Assembly (NCBI RefSeq): GCF_041679265.1
Contig: NZ_JBGFSM010000003.1
Location: forward strand, 62,001-126,000
Reading direction: 5' to 3'
DNA: 64,000 nucleotides
Source of the DNA: Autumnicola sp041679265
GTDB taxonomy: Bacteria; Bacteroidota; Bacteroidia; Flavobacteriales; Flavobacteriaceae
Part shown: in pieces, positions 27,541-35,503 of the stretch
Layout of the letters: each line of letters starts with the position of its first letter
Numbering within the stretch: position 1 is the stretch's first letter
Notes under the pieces: generated by a model
Seen by the model: only the letters and a program-made list of their open reading frames with translations
What the model was told of the DNA's origin: nothing
Databases searched by the model: none
Translations under genes and position numbers: made by a program

Positions 27541-27577
27541 AGAGGGCGTTTCCGTCTAAAGTTGCGCCCTCTTTTTT
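27541..27577 (+). terminator. Intrinsic terminator after ssb
   Basis: Stem AGAGGGCG (27541-27548) pairs with CGCCCTCT (27565-27572), followed by a T run to 27577. Confidence 0.88.
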
Positions 27578-27606
27578 CATTATTAACTCCTTAAATAGAA
27601 ATCACA

Positions 27607-27987
27607 ATGAAAGCACAAGTTAACGAAATCAAAGAGGGATTGCAACATTTTCACGGTTCGGAAACCATATTTCAAATCCCATTATTAAGAACCCGATACA
27701 CCAACGGACTGAAATATTTGGCGGAAGCTGCCGAATGTTTTTGGCTCATTACGGACGCTTCCGTAATCGCAAAAAGCCTGATGAACCAAAGCGAATTTAT
27801 TACTATCGACTTCAAGAGATTGTCCGAGGACAAACAGGATTTTACGGGCTACGAAGCTGAGATAATCTACACGGATGGAAATGATAATATTTTGGAAAAA
27901 CACGGGTATCGGGCGACTGATTTTCCGCTTGATGAACTACGGTTGTTTTTTGTGAATAATACGCTGATGTTACCGAGCGAATATTAA
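27607..27987 (+). CDS. DUF6876-type ICE protein
   Basis: 126 residues, soluble. It resembles the DUF6876 proteins found next to ssb in Bacteroidota mobile elements: the pattern GSETIFQIPLLRTRYTNGLKYLAEAAECFWLITDA is characteristic, then KRLSEDKQDF and a C-terminal LPSEY. No catalytic motif is apparent and no function is known. It shares direction and close spacing (21 bases) with the next small gene; a terminator separates both from the mobilisation genes. Confidence 0.65.
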   Translation: MKAQVNEIKEGLQHFHGSETIFQIPLLRTRYTNGLKYLAEAAECFWLITDASVIAKSLMNQSEFITIDFKRLSEDKQDFTGYEAEIIYTDGNDNILEKHGYRATDFPLDELRLFFVNNTLMLPSEY

Positions 27988-28008
27988 CCTCTTCAAAACC
28001 TAAAAATT

Positions 28009-28206
28009 ATGATCTATCTAAATTTTTCAGACCTGAACGGGGATGCCCAAGAACGTCTTTTGGAAAGTTCAAAAAAAGACGTCGAGCAAAAATTTGGCGA
28101 TGATATTCGGAAGTATTCAAAAAAGCATTGCACCAATTTTGATGTGATGATCGAGGAAGAAGCACTAAGGAATTTATACAGTTATACCTATGTGTTTAAT
28201 ATCTGA
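28009..28206 (+). CDS. Small hypothetical ICE protein, 65 aa
   Basis: I do not recognise this family. The product is short and charged, with the central segment AQERLLESSKKDVEQKFGDDIRKYSKKH predicted helical. It follows the DUF6876 gene after 21 bases and is closed by a good terminator, so the two are probably one transcript. The ATG at 28009 is preceded by an A-rich leader, typical for this phylum. Confidence 0.6.
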   Translation: MIYLNFSDLNGDAQERLLESSKKDVEQKFGDDIRKYSKKHCTNFDVMIEEEALRNLYSYTYVFNI

Positions 28207-28228
28207 AATTGTCCAAATAGGAACGGAA

Positions 28229-28259
28229 AGACCTTTGAATTTTCAGAGGTCTTTTTTTG
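28229..28259 (+). terminator. Intrinsic terminator
   Basis: Stem AGACCT (28229-28234) / AGGTCT (28247-28252) with inner pairing of TGAA to TTCA, then seven T from 28252. It ends the DUF6876 transcript. Confidence 0.8.
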
Positions 28260-28343
28260 CTAAAACATATCCAGTTCAATAAAAATCCTTATCTTTATTC
28301 CGCTGAAATTCAGCATTCAATTTTACGCAGGGGTATCCATTTT

Positions 28344-28628
28344 TTGACTTTCGCCGATAACCCTGCCCATCGAAAAATTACATAACGGGAAATCTTTTCC
28401 CTGAAATTGGCAATTGGCTTTTAGCCAGATTGTACGAAATTTTTGTCCCGCTGGGCGGGACGAAAAGGAGTAGCAAGAGGGTAACACGCGATGCGATGTT
28501 AAGTACTCCTTTTCCTTGTTAATCAACTGATTTTTAAATACTTAAAAATAAGCCGATTATTCAGATTTCTACAATTTGCGACAAATGCCCTGTGAATGCC
28601 CATTTTCAGGGAAGGATTTGCGACAAAT
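28344..28628. promoter_or_regulatory. oriT: Candidate oriT/control region of the mobilisation genes
   Basis: This 285-base gap contains TTGACTTTCG (28344), a perfect hairpin GTCCCGC-TGG-GCGGGAC (28445-28461), an adjacent 10-base inverted repeat AAAAGGAGTA (28463-28472) / TACTCCTTTT (28504-28513), and two copies of ATTTGCGACAAAT (28574-28586 and 28616-28628), the second 9 bases before the first mobilisation gene. Origins of transfer usually lie just upstream of relaxase genes and carry such inverted repeats. No nick-site consensus was identified. Confidence 0.5.
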
Positions 28629-28637
28629 CGGCGAATT

Positions 28638-29018
28638 ATGGACTCATTTATTGGTATCAGGTTCAAAAAGGAAACGGCAAAACGTTTTCAGGAATTTTCA
28701 CGGACACACTTCAAATCACACACCGAAGCATTAGCTACAATGCTCGATTTTTTCTTTTACAACGAGATTTCCCCAAAGGAAAAATTGGGCCCGACCGGAA
28801 GGACGATCGAGGCCAATTTAAAGAAACGTATCAATGCGGTGATCGCCATAATGCGGGATATGGAAAAGACCCAGACCAGACCCACCGTGGCGATGATCGA
28901 ATCCCTTTTTCAGACCGAAGAACCCAAGAAGAAACCCTTGATCTTAGAGAGGAAATTTGTGGAAGAAAATAAGGAAGTCCGTTTTCGCGAAAAGCAAAAC
29001 CACAACAACGAACTGTAA
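28638..29018 (+). CDS. BfmA/BtgA-type mobilisation accessory protein
   Basis: 126 residues from the ATG at 28638. The start MDSFIGIRFKKETAKRFQEFS looks like a ribbon-helix-helix DNA-binding domain, followed by a basic helical region (NLKKRINAVIAIMRDMEKTQ). This matches BfmA/BtgA proteins, which bind oriT and help the relaxase. It starts 9 bases after the second ATTTGCGACAAAT repeat, which could be its own binding site. It is the first gene of a three-gene mobilisation block, 10 bases before the relaxase gene. Confidence 0.8.
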   Translation: MDSFIGIRFKKETAKRFQEFSRTHFKSHTEALATMLDFFFYNEISPKEKLGPTGRTIEANLKKRINAVIAIMRDMEKTQTRPTVAMIESLFQTEEPKKKPLILERKFVEENKEVRFREKQNHNNEL

Positions 29019-29028
29019 TTTTTGAACT

Positions 29029-30060
29029 ATGTATATCACAATCACACCTCAAAAACTTGGCAGTAACTATTCCCAGAGTTCGGCAGATTTTGTAGGCTAT
29101 TTGGAAAAAGAAAATCAAGGTTTGGAACAGGGAGAGATGGAACATTTTTTCAGTCAATATGGCGATAAATTTTCAGCGGAAGAAGTGGTAAAAGATATTG
29201 ATGGAAACGGTGCCAAACTCAAAAAGACCGAACCTAAATTCTATTCGATCACGGTCAGTCCGTCGAAGTATGAATTAAGTAGGTTACAGAACAACAGCGA
29301 GGATCTTAAAAAATATACCCGTGAACTGATGAAGGATTATGTTGCATCGTTCAACCGGGAAATCAATGGGCGCCCTGTGACCATCGATGACATTAAATAC
29401 TATGCGAAAATTGAACACCAACGAACGTTTAAGGGAACCGACAAACAGATTAAGGAAAACCAACCCTTTGCCACCAAAATATTGCAACTAAAAAACCAGA
29501 TCCGAAATATTGAAAACGGTTCGATGGAAGGAAGTGTTAGGAAGCGGGAACGGGAAATCACAAAATTAGAAAAACAGGCACCCCATCAACAGGAAGGAAA
29601 AAGGATCGTTCAAGGAATGCGAAAGGCCGGAAGCCAAAGCCATATCCATATTATCGTGAGCCGCAAGGATGCGTCCAATTCGTTCAGCCTTTCGCCCGGG
29701 AGCAAATACAAGGTATCCGATGTTGAGATGAGAGGGAAACAAGTTAAACGGGGGTTTGACCGGGACCAGTTTTTTGAAAATGCCGAAAAGACCTTTGACA
29801 AGACTTTTGGCTACCAGCGGAACTTTGCGGAAATCTACAAAGCACGTAAGGATTTTATCAAAAACCCAAAAATCTATTTTGCTTCATTGATGAAATTGCC
29901 CACTAACGAAAAGGCAATCGCTTTCAAAATGATGCGGGAAACGGATATCCCGATAATGCCAAGTATTCCGAGCAATCAGGCGCAGCTTGCCCTAAAAGTT
30001 TTCAATAAGCTGCGCAAAGGTTTGGACGTGGCCGTCAAATCAAGTTCAATAGGAATTTAA
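29029..30060 (+). CDS. mobB: MobB/BtgB-type relaxase
   Basis: 343 residues starting MYITITPQKLGSNYSQS, as in BtgB/MobB proteins (DUF5712-like). The HUH-type metal site is seen as SQSHIHIIVSR (H-x-H near residue 205), and a candidate catalytic tyrosine lies in the N-terminal part (IKYYAKIEHQRTF). A charged helical insert (~150-200) precedes the HUH strand. The enzyme would nick oriT and lead the DNA strand into the recipient. It sits between the BfmA-like gene and the coupling ATPase, with ~10-base gaps. Confidence 0.82.
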   Translation: MYITITPQKLGSNYSQSSADFVGYLEKENQGLEQGEMEHFFSQYGDKFSAEEVVKDIDGNGAKLKKTEPKFYSITVSPSKYELSRLQNNSEDLKKYTRELMKDYVASFNREINGRPVTIDDIKYYAKIEHQRTFKGTDKQIKENQPFATKILQLKNQIRNIENGSMEGSVRKREREITKLEKQAPHQQEGKRIVQGMRKAGSQSHIHIIVSRKDASNSFSLSPGSKYKVSDVEMRGKQVKRGFDRDQFFENAEKTFDKTFGYQRNFAEIYKARKDFIKNPKIYFASLMKLPTNEKAIAFKMMRETDIPIMPSIPSNQAQLALKVFNKLRKGLDVAVKSSSIGI

Positions 30061-30069
30061 AGATTTGTT

Positions 30070-31650
30070 ATGCAATTGAATAATCTTACAACGATACTCT
30101 TAATTATTGGTGTAGCAAGTACGCTATATTATATACTGTATAGGTTGACGCGATATGCCTTTATTTTAAGCGTGATTTTGCTCATGACCCTGGTGTTCTA
30201 CCTCTCGAGCGGCAACGAACTGATTTTAATTTCATTGGTTGTGGTCTGTCCGCTTATGCTTATTAATACAGGGTTCTATGTTTTTTTGCATAAAAAGGAT
30301 GAGCCTAAAAATGGCGATAGTAAATATTGCGTCAACTTTGCAACGAGCAAAGGAAACTTTAAACTGGAAAATATAAAACGTGGGGCATCTATCATAGGCT
30401 CTGCGGGAAGTGGAAAGACCGAAAGTGTGGTGTATGGTTTCCTTAAACATTTTCAAAAAGAGGGCTTTTGTGGGATCATCCACGACTATAAAGATTTTGA
30501 GTTAACGGAAATGGCATATCCACTTTTTAAGGACAGGGATATCCCGTTTAAGGTCATTTCCTTTGACAAAATCATTCACAAGGTAAATCCTATTGCGCCA
30601 CGCTATTTAGAGAACGAGGAAAGCGTAAATGAAGTTTCAAGGGTATTGATCGAAAACCTTTTGGAGCAAAGAGAAAGCGGAACTTCGGGAACAACTAAAT
30701 TCTTTAATGATGCTGCGGAAGGTTTGATTGGTGGGCTGATCTGGAAACTAAAAACATCTTATCCTGAATTCTGCACCCTGCCACATTTGATTGCCATTTA
30801 CCAATTTTTGGACACGGATAGCCTCATTCAGTTTTTGGAAACCAATACAACGTCAAGAGCAATGGCAGACGCTTTTATAAGTGGAAAGGATTCGGAACGA
30901 CAGACCGCCGGGGTGAAAAGCACCTTGGCAAATGCGCTGAAGCGAATAAGTACGCAACATATTTTTATGGCACTATCCGCAGACGAAGTGCCATTGAATA
31001 TCAATAGCGAGGAAAACCCTGCAATCATTTCGGTAGTGAACAATCCAAAATACGATACATCCTATTCACCTGTAATTGCAACCATCATTCACACCATTAC
31101 CAAGCAAATGAGCGTGCGCAATTCCAAGCCTTCTTTTCTATTGATGGAAGAGGCGCCAACCATTCGATTACTCAATATGCACCGTATTCCGGCAACCCTG
31201 CGGAGTTATGATATTGCCACCATCTACGTAATGCAGGATAAGATACAGAATGATATGATGTATGGGGATAAGGCGAGCAAAGCAATTTTAAGCAATCTGT
31301 CCTATCAGTTTTTCGGCAAGGTCAACGATCCCGACACCGCCAAATACTACGAACGTTTTTTTGAAATTATCAAAAACCCGACTAAAAGCGTAAGCCGTGG
31401 ACATAATCTTGATTTTGATACAAGGGTTACAACTGGGGAAAAGGAAATCCCAAAGATAAGGGCGGACGTTTTCTTTCGGTTGAAGCAAGGCGAGTTTATC
31501 ACTTATGCAGATGGAAAGGATAAAAAGGTGCAGTTTAGATTGTCCAAAATTCAACGGCAACTTCCTGAAGAATCCAAGCAATTTTCTCAGGCAGATTTAG
31601 CGGCTAATTTTGAGCGGGTTTATGATGAAGCGAAGTCGATATTTGAATAA
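30070..31650 (+). CDS. VirD4/TraD-type coupling ATPase (MobC-like)
   Basis: 526 residues. Two or three N-terminal membrane segments (to residue ~73) anchor it; Walker A is GSAGSGKT (110-117), and the Walker B region is FLLMEEAPTI. The rest matches TraG/TraD-type coupling proteins of Bacteroidota elements. These hexameric pumps bring the relaxase-DNA complex to the secretion channel. It starts 10 bases after the relaxase stop, ending the mobilisation block. Confidence 0.9.
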   Translation: MQLNNLTTILLIIGVASTLYYILYRLTRYAFILSVILLMTLVFYLSSGNELILISLVVVCPLMLINTGFYVFLHKKDEPKNGDSKYCVNFATSKGNFKLENIKRGASIIGSAGSGKTESVVYGFLKHFQKEGFCGIIHDYKDFELTEMAYPLFKDRDIPFKVISFDKIIHKVNPIAPRYLENEESVNEVSRVLIENLLEQRESGTSGTTKFFNDAAEGLIGGLIWKLKTSYPEFCTLPHLIAIYQFLDTDSLIQFLETNTTSRAMADAFISGKDSERQTAGVKSTLANALKRISTQHIFMALSADEVPLNINSEENPAIISVVNNPKYDTSYSPVIATIIHTITKQMSVRNSKPSFLLMEEAPTIRLLNMHRIPATLRSYDIATIYVMQDKIQNDMMYGDKASKAILSNLSYQFFGKVNDPDTAKYYERFFEIIKNPTKSVSRGHNLDFDTRVTTGEKEIPKIRADVFFRLKQGEFITYADGKDKKVQFRLSKIQRQLPEESKQFSQADLAANFERVYDEAKSIFE

Positions 31651-31665
31651 ATAATTTAAATATCA

Positions 31666-31720
31666 TAGTATTTATTTTAGTTTTATGCCTAAAAAACATA
31701 TATTGCTCTAATAAATACTA
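31666..31720. promoter_or_regulatory. Inverted-repeat operator of the second AbiE module
   Basis: A perfect 11-base inverted repeat, TAGTATTTATT (31666-31676) and AATAAATACTA (31710-31720), ends 5 bases before the antitoxin start codon. Known AbiEi antitoxins bind inverted repeats in their own promoter, so this is a likely autorepression site. Confidence 0.65.
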
Positions 31721-31725
31721 AAGCT

Positions 31726-32514
31726 ATGGTTGCGGAATGCATTGATAAATTATTATCGATTGAAGAATATTCTTTTTCCCTTGATGAACTGATGGAACAG
31801 ACCACCAAAAGCAAAAATGCAATTTGGCAGGAACTGGCGCATCTGATTGAAAAAAACAAAGTCCTCAACTTAAGAAAGGGTTTTTATCTTATACTCACCC
31901 CCAGATATTCCAGTTTTGGAAAACTTCCCATTGACCTGTATATCGAGAAACTTTTTGAGTATTTGGGGCGTAATTATTATTTGGGGTTTTACAGCGCGGC
32001 AAAAGTATATGGTGCAAGCCATCAACAAATCCAGCGCGATTATGTAATGACATCAACTCCCAAACTTTTGGATATTAAAAAATCGGCTATTGATATCCGT
32101 TTTTTGACTACCTCTGCTTGGCCGGAAAAAAATATACTTCCCAAAAAATCGGATGCCGGAACTTATCATATTTCCAGTCCGGCTTTGACCTTGGCAGATT
32201 TGATACATTATCAAAATAAATTAGGGGGGCTTAATCGAATGCTATCTACCATTGAAGAATTGTTGGAAGAAGTTACACAAAAAGACCTTGAAGATTTATT
32301 GAGTTGGTATGGCAATAAGGCAACACTTCAGCGACTGGGATTTTTATTGGATCAAATAGATCAAGAGAACCGTTTTTCAAATTTGATTTTTCAACATTTG
32401 GAAAAACAAAAAATACATCCGGTTTTATTAAAGCCAACTATACAACAACGACCAGGTTCGGTAGATAATAAATGGAAAGTGGATGTCAACCTAAGATTAG
32501 AAACTGACCTATGA
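31726..32514 (+). CDS. abiEi: AbiEi-family antitoxin
   Basis: 262 residues. The N-terminal winged-helix domain (YSFSLDELMEQTTKSKNAIWQELAHLIEKNKVLNLRKGFYLILTP in the first 60 residues) is followed by the AbiEi C-terminal domain (YLGFYSAAKVYGASHQQIQRDYVMTS). Such proteins repress their operon and counter the AbiEii toxin. The stop codon overlaps the toxin start by 4 bases (ATGA). It is unrelated in detail to the AbiEi-like gene at 22510. Confidence 0.88.
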   Translation: MVAECIDKLLSIEEYSFSLDELMEQTTKSKNAIWQELAHLIEKNKVLNLRKGFYLILTPRYSSFGKLPIDLYIEKLFEYLGRNYYLGFYSAAKVYGASHQQIQRDYVMTSTPKLLDIKKSAIDIRFLTTSAWPEKNILPKKSDAGTYHISSPALTLADLIHYQNKLGGLNRMLSTIEELLEEVTQKDLEDLLSWYGNKATLQRLGFLLDQIDQENRFSNLIFQHLEKQKIHPVLLKPTIQQRPGSVDNKWKVDVNLRLETDL

Positions 32515-33299
32515 TTTCAAAACCCTATATAGCACAATGGCGGGAATATGCACCTTGGAAAGAATTTGCACAGGTTGAACAGGATTTGATTATTAGCCGC
32601 GCATTGGTAGCAATTTTTTCAGATGATTTTCTAAGGGAAAAGCTTGCGTTCCGGGGCGGCACCGCTTTGCATAAACTGTATCTGAACCCTGCACCCAGAT
32701 ATTCCGAGGATATCGATCTTGTTCAAATTAAGGAAGGTCCTATAAAACCTATTATGAAGCGTATAGGTGAAGTGATCACGTTTTTTGAAGAAGATAGGCG
32801 CACACAGGTGCGCGGACACGGAGCAAAAGTACTGTACCGTTTTACATCGGAATATGAAAATGAGCGTCGCCGGCTCAAGTTAGAGATCAACTGCAAAGAA
32901 CATTTTAAGGTGCTAAAGTGGATGGAATTCCCTTTTGATATGGTCAATCCCTGGTTTTCGGGAAGGGCGGATATTAAAACATATAAAATCAATGAACTTT
33001 TAGGAACAAAACTAAGGGCACTATATCAGCGCAGTAAAGGACGGGATCTTTTTGATCTGGATTATTCCAGGCGAAATATGAAACTCGATATTGATGAAAT
33101 TATCAAGTGCTTTAAGGTTTATATGGAATTTTCCGTTGGCAAAGTTCCTTCTCAAAAAGAGTTCCTTCAAAATATAGAAGCCAAGGAAAACGATGCAGCT
33201 TTTGAGGGCGATATGGAAGGTTTGTTACGGCCGGAAGTCAAATACGATCAAAAAGCGGCTTTCCGATGGTTGAAAGAAATGGTTATTTCAAGAATGTGA
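32511..33299 (+). CDS. abiEii: AbiEii nucleotidyltransferase toxin
   Basis: 262 residues with the nucleotidyltransferase signature FRGGTALHKLYL (GG at 49-50) and the metal-binding SEDIDL (D67, D69), plus the downstream lysine motif LLGTKLRALYQRSKGRDLFDLDY of the DUF1814/AbiEii family. The toxin would arrest growth, with phage defence or element maintenance as outcomes. It is about 100 residues shorter than the other AbiEii in the window and of a different subfamily. Translationally coupled to the antitoxin gene. Confidence 0.92.
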   Translation: MISKPYIAQWREYAPWKEFAQVEQDLIISRALVAIFSDDFLREKLAFRGGTALHKLYLNPAPRYSEDIDLVQIKEGPIKPIMKRIGEVITFFEEDRRTQVRGHGAKVLYRFTSEYENERRRLKLEINCKEHFKVLKWMEFPFDMVNPWFSGRADIKTYKINELLGTKLRALYQRSKGRDLFDLDYSRRNMKLDIDEIIKCFKVYMEFSVGKVPSQKEFLQNIEAKENDAAFEGDMEGLLRPEVKYDQKAAFRWLKEMVISRM

Positions 33300-33553
33300 T
33301 TAAATATAAAAAAGCCGTTTTTTCCTCACACCTTGCGGAGCAAGAAAGAATTTTTCGAGGGCTTTTCAGTTCCTCGTAACAAAGGACTGATGCGAATTTT
33401 CAAGGATTTGGAACTGGTGGAACAATTGGGCTCTGGAATCCCTCTTATGTTGAACACTATGGCAAAGAGAGCTTTGGCTTTTCAGATAACTTCCTTAGAA
33501 TGACTTTTACGGCTAAAGAAACTACTGTAGAAGAAGGTGATCAGATAGGTGGT

Positions 33554-34115
33554 TTAATCTCTTAGGGTTTAATTCCCCGCTGCTTGCAGCGTAAGTAATA
33601 TATTTGCTTATGTCAGATAGCAAATATATACACAAATCGCATAATGTTTCGGTGTTGCTTTATCATTTTGTATATCCTGCAAAATATCGTAGAGTAGTTT
33701 TTGATAAGAATGTTGATCAGACGTTGGTGAAAATATGTATGGATATAGAAAAGCGCTATGAGGTTCATTTTTTAGAGATTGGAACAGACAAAGATCACGT
33801 TCATTTTTTGCTTCAGTCTGTTCCGATGAAAAGTCCGACTCAAATTGTTAAGATTTTGAAGAGCATCACTGCAAGAGAGATTTTTCAAAGACATCCCGAG
33901 GTTAAGAAAGTTTTATGGGGAGGAGCTTTTTGGTCGAGTGGATATTTTGTGAACACGGTAAGTAAATTTAGAGATGAAAGTACCATATCCAAATATGTTC
34001 GTGCTCAAGGAATGGAAAAAGATTATGATGTGTTACACAAGGTAAAACAATTGACACTGTTCTGATTTTTTTCCGATACCTCGTATGCTTGCATCGAGGT
34101 AGTTCATTGGGTGGT
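33554..34115 (+). mobile_element. IS200/IS605-family insertion element (IS200 type, tnpA only)
   Basis: The element lies between the two parts of the broken regulator gene. Left-end hairpin CGCTGC-TT-GCAGCG is at about 33578-33591; the right end has CCTCG...CGAGG with inner ATGC/GCAT at about 34078-34098. There are no terminal inverted repeats and no target duplication beyond the GGTGGT microhomology, as expected of this peel-and-paste family. Exact ends are uncertain by a few bases. Confidence 0.8.
33610..34065 (+). CDS. tnpA: IS200/IS605 TnpA Y1 transposase
   Basis: 151 residues from ATG 33610. The HUH motif is visible as HVHFLLQS (H-x-H) and the nucleophile as the tyrosine in TISKYVRAQG. 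The conserved segments YHFVYPAKYRR and WGGAFWSSGYFV are complete, so the enzyme looks active. It works as a dimer on single-stranded DNA, using the end hairpins for recognition. No tnpB is present, so this is the IS200-type short form. Confidence 0.95.
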   Translation: MSDSKYIHKSHNVSVLLYHFVYPAKYRRVVFDKNVDQTLVKICMDIEKRYEVHFLEIGTDKDHVHFLLQSVPMKSPTQIVKILKSITAREIFQRHPEVKKVLWGGAFWSSGYFVNTVSKFRDESTISKYVRAQGMEKDYDVLHKVKQLTLF

Positions 34116-34349
34116 CTAAAAGGTGGTCAAAATGATACCACAATTGACGATATTAATTGACTCATAGAAAAAAAGGAAGTTTTAATTGCTTCAGATAATC
34201 GAATAAGCCGTTCAGGAATTGCCGAGGTTTTACAAATAAACGAATCTGCGATTCAGAAGCATCTAAACAATTTGAAGGATGCCAGTTTGATAGAGCGTAT
34301 AGGTGGCACAAGAGGTTATTGAAATAAAATTATCAAAAATGAAAAATAT

Positions 34350-35102
34350 ATGAAAGATTTTAGAATATTAGTATTGATTTGTACAATTGTGCTAATGGGT
34401 TGCAATACAGACAAATCAAACTCAAAAGTAGAAAATCCAGAATTCACTGCTACCGAAAAGAAATCTGACACACTTACCAAACACTTGAAGCCCTTCAAAT
34501 CGGAATTGCCCACAATCGGGCTTTTGATGTATAACGGTGTTTTACAAAGTGAAGTCATCGCAACATCTGATGTTTTTACAAAACCTACGGAAGATGGAAG
34601 GCAACTTTTTAACGTCGTTACCATAGCAGAAACCGAAAATCCAATTACCACGGAAGAAGGAATGCGATTTGTTCCTGATTACACATTCGATGATTGCCCA
34701 AAGCTAACAGCCCTTTTCGTTCCGAGTGCTTACGATATGTATGCACAAGTCCACAATGAGAAAATCGTAAATTTTATTAAGGAAAAAAATAAGGAAACAG
34801 AATATACCGTGAGCAATTGCGCTGGTGCACAATTAATTGGAAAATCTGGGATTGCAGACGGTCATAAAATTGTAACGTGGATTGGTGGTGGCGAACAGTT
34901 GCAAAAGGACTACCCGAACTTGAAAGTTCAGAACGATAGTTTAGTAACGTATATTAAAGACGGTAAGTTCCTTTCTTCAAACGGGAATTTAGCAAGCTAC
35001 ATTCCTGCATTGGAATTGGTCGAAATAATGGCAAGTACTGAGCATAGAAAGTTTGTTGAAAGTTACTTGTACCTCGATAGACTTCAAAACTGGAAGGAAT
35101 AA
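34350..35102 (+). CDS. DJ-1/PfpI-family lipoprotein
   Basis: 250 residues with a lipoprotein signal peptide (ILVLICTIVLMGC, lipobox LMGC at the end) and a ~45-residue linker before a DJ-1/PfpI domain: PTIGLLMYNGVLQSEV, the elbow VSNCAGAQLIGKSG with the probable nucleophile cysteine, and VTWIGGGEQLQKDYP. Cytosolic relatives include isocyanide hydratases and glyoxalase-III-like enzymes; an envelope-anchored version is unusual. It sits just outside the conjugation operon and points towards it (convergent), so it is more likely cargo than a transfer gene. Substrate unknown. Confidence 0.8.
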   Translation: MKDFRILVLICTIVLMGCNTDKSNSKVENPEFTATEKKSDTLTKHLKPFKSELPTIGLLMYNGVLQSEVIATSDVFTKPTEDGRQLFNVVTIAETENPITTEEGMRFVPDYTFDDCPKLTALFVPSAYDMYAQVHNEKIVNFIKEKNKETEYTVSNCAGAQLIGKSGIADGHKIVTWIGGGEQLQKDYPNLKVQNDSLVTYIKDGKFLSSNGNLASYIPALELVEIMASTEHRKFVESYLYLDRLQNWKE

Positions 35103-35124
35103 TGTTAGTATTTAAACAGTAGTT

Positions 35125-35496
35125 TTAAAACGGTGCTTTATCCTTTGAACCTCTTGCGGTAGCCAGCCATTTGCCGTCCCGTTTGACCAGTTTAAAAACA
35201 CCAGGCGTTTTATCATAAGCTGTGGTATATTTTACCCAAGCCACGTCGCCCATTATCGTGTCCTGTAACACCTTAAAATCTGAGTCCTTCTTTTTGGTCG
35301 CATTGAACATATTTATGATGTTCATATAATTGGCATAGCCTTCCGGTGTGGAATTCGCCTTTAAAGTTTCTTCGTCTTTTTCATAAAAGCTTTCAATAAC
35401 AATTTGGGCTGTGGTGCTTGGTCCCGAGATTTTAGTTTCGGAATCAGCACAAGATAGAAACAGTAATGCGAGCGAGAAAACAACAATTTTTTTCAT
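35125..35496 (-). CDS. Small lipoprotein at the end of the tra operon (DUF4878-like)
   Basis: 123 residues with lipobox FLSC at residues 13-16 after a short signal peptide. The mature domain (TAQIVIESFYEKDEETLKA, then GDVAWVKYTTAYDKTPGVFKLVKRDGKWLAT) has the helix-then-sheet outline of NTF2-like DUF4878 proteins. It lies 7 bases downstream of traN on the same strand and is surely co-transcribed; it may help the channel in the outer membrane or be an entry/surface factor, which is only inference. Confidence 0.7.
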   Translation of the reverse strand: MKKIVVFSLALLFLSCADSETKISGPSTTAQIVIESFYEKDEETLKANSTPEGYANYMNIINMFNATKKKDSDFKVLQDTIMGDVAWVKYTTAYDKTPGVFKLVKRDGKWLATARGSKDKAPF

Positions 35497-35503
35497 AACA
35501 GTA

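Larger units (their letters stand above)
33354..34322 (+). pseudogene. Decayed AlbA_2/HATPase-type regulator, split by an insertion element
   Basis: The left part reads EGFSVPRNKGLMRIFKDLEL then VEQLGSGIP, then a one-base frameshift before YGKESFGFSDNFLRMTF and GDQIGGL. The right part resumes after the insertion element with GGQND, a stop codon (IN-TGA), and a winged-helix end ISRSGIAEVLQINESAIQKH to LIERIGGTRGY. Together these match the C-terminal half of the putative ATP-binding transcriptional regulators with an AlbA_2 N-terminus. The N-terminal half is missing. The GGTGGT word is present on both sides of the insertion. Confidence 0.75.

Noticed and set aside
28592..28972. A + strand frame overlapping the BfmA/BtgA-type gene
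   Set aside because: It is a shadow frame: the overlapping frame has a clear ribbon-helix-helix protein and correct spacing to the relaxase gene.
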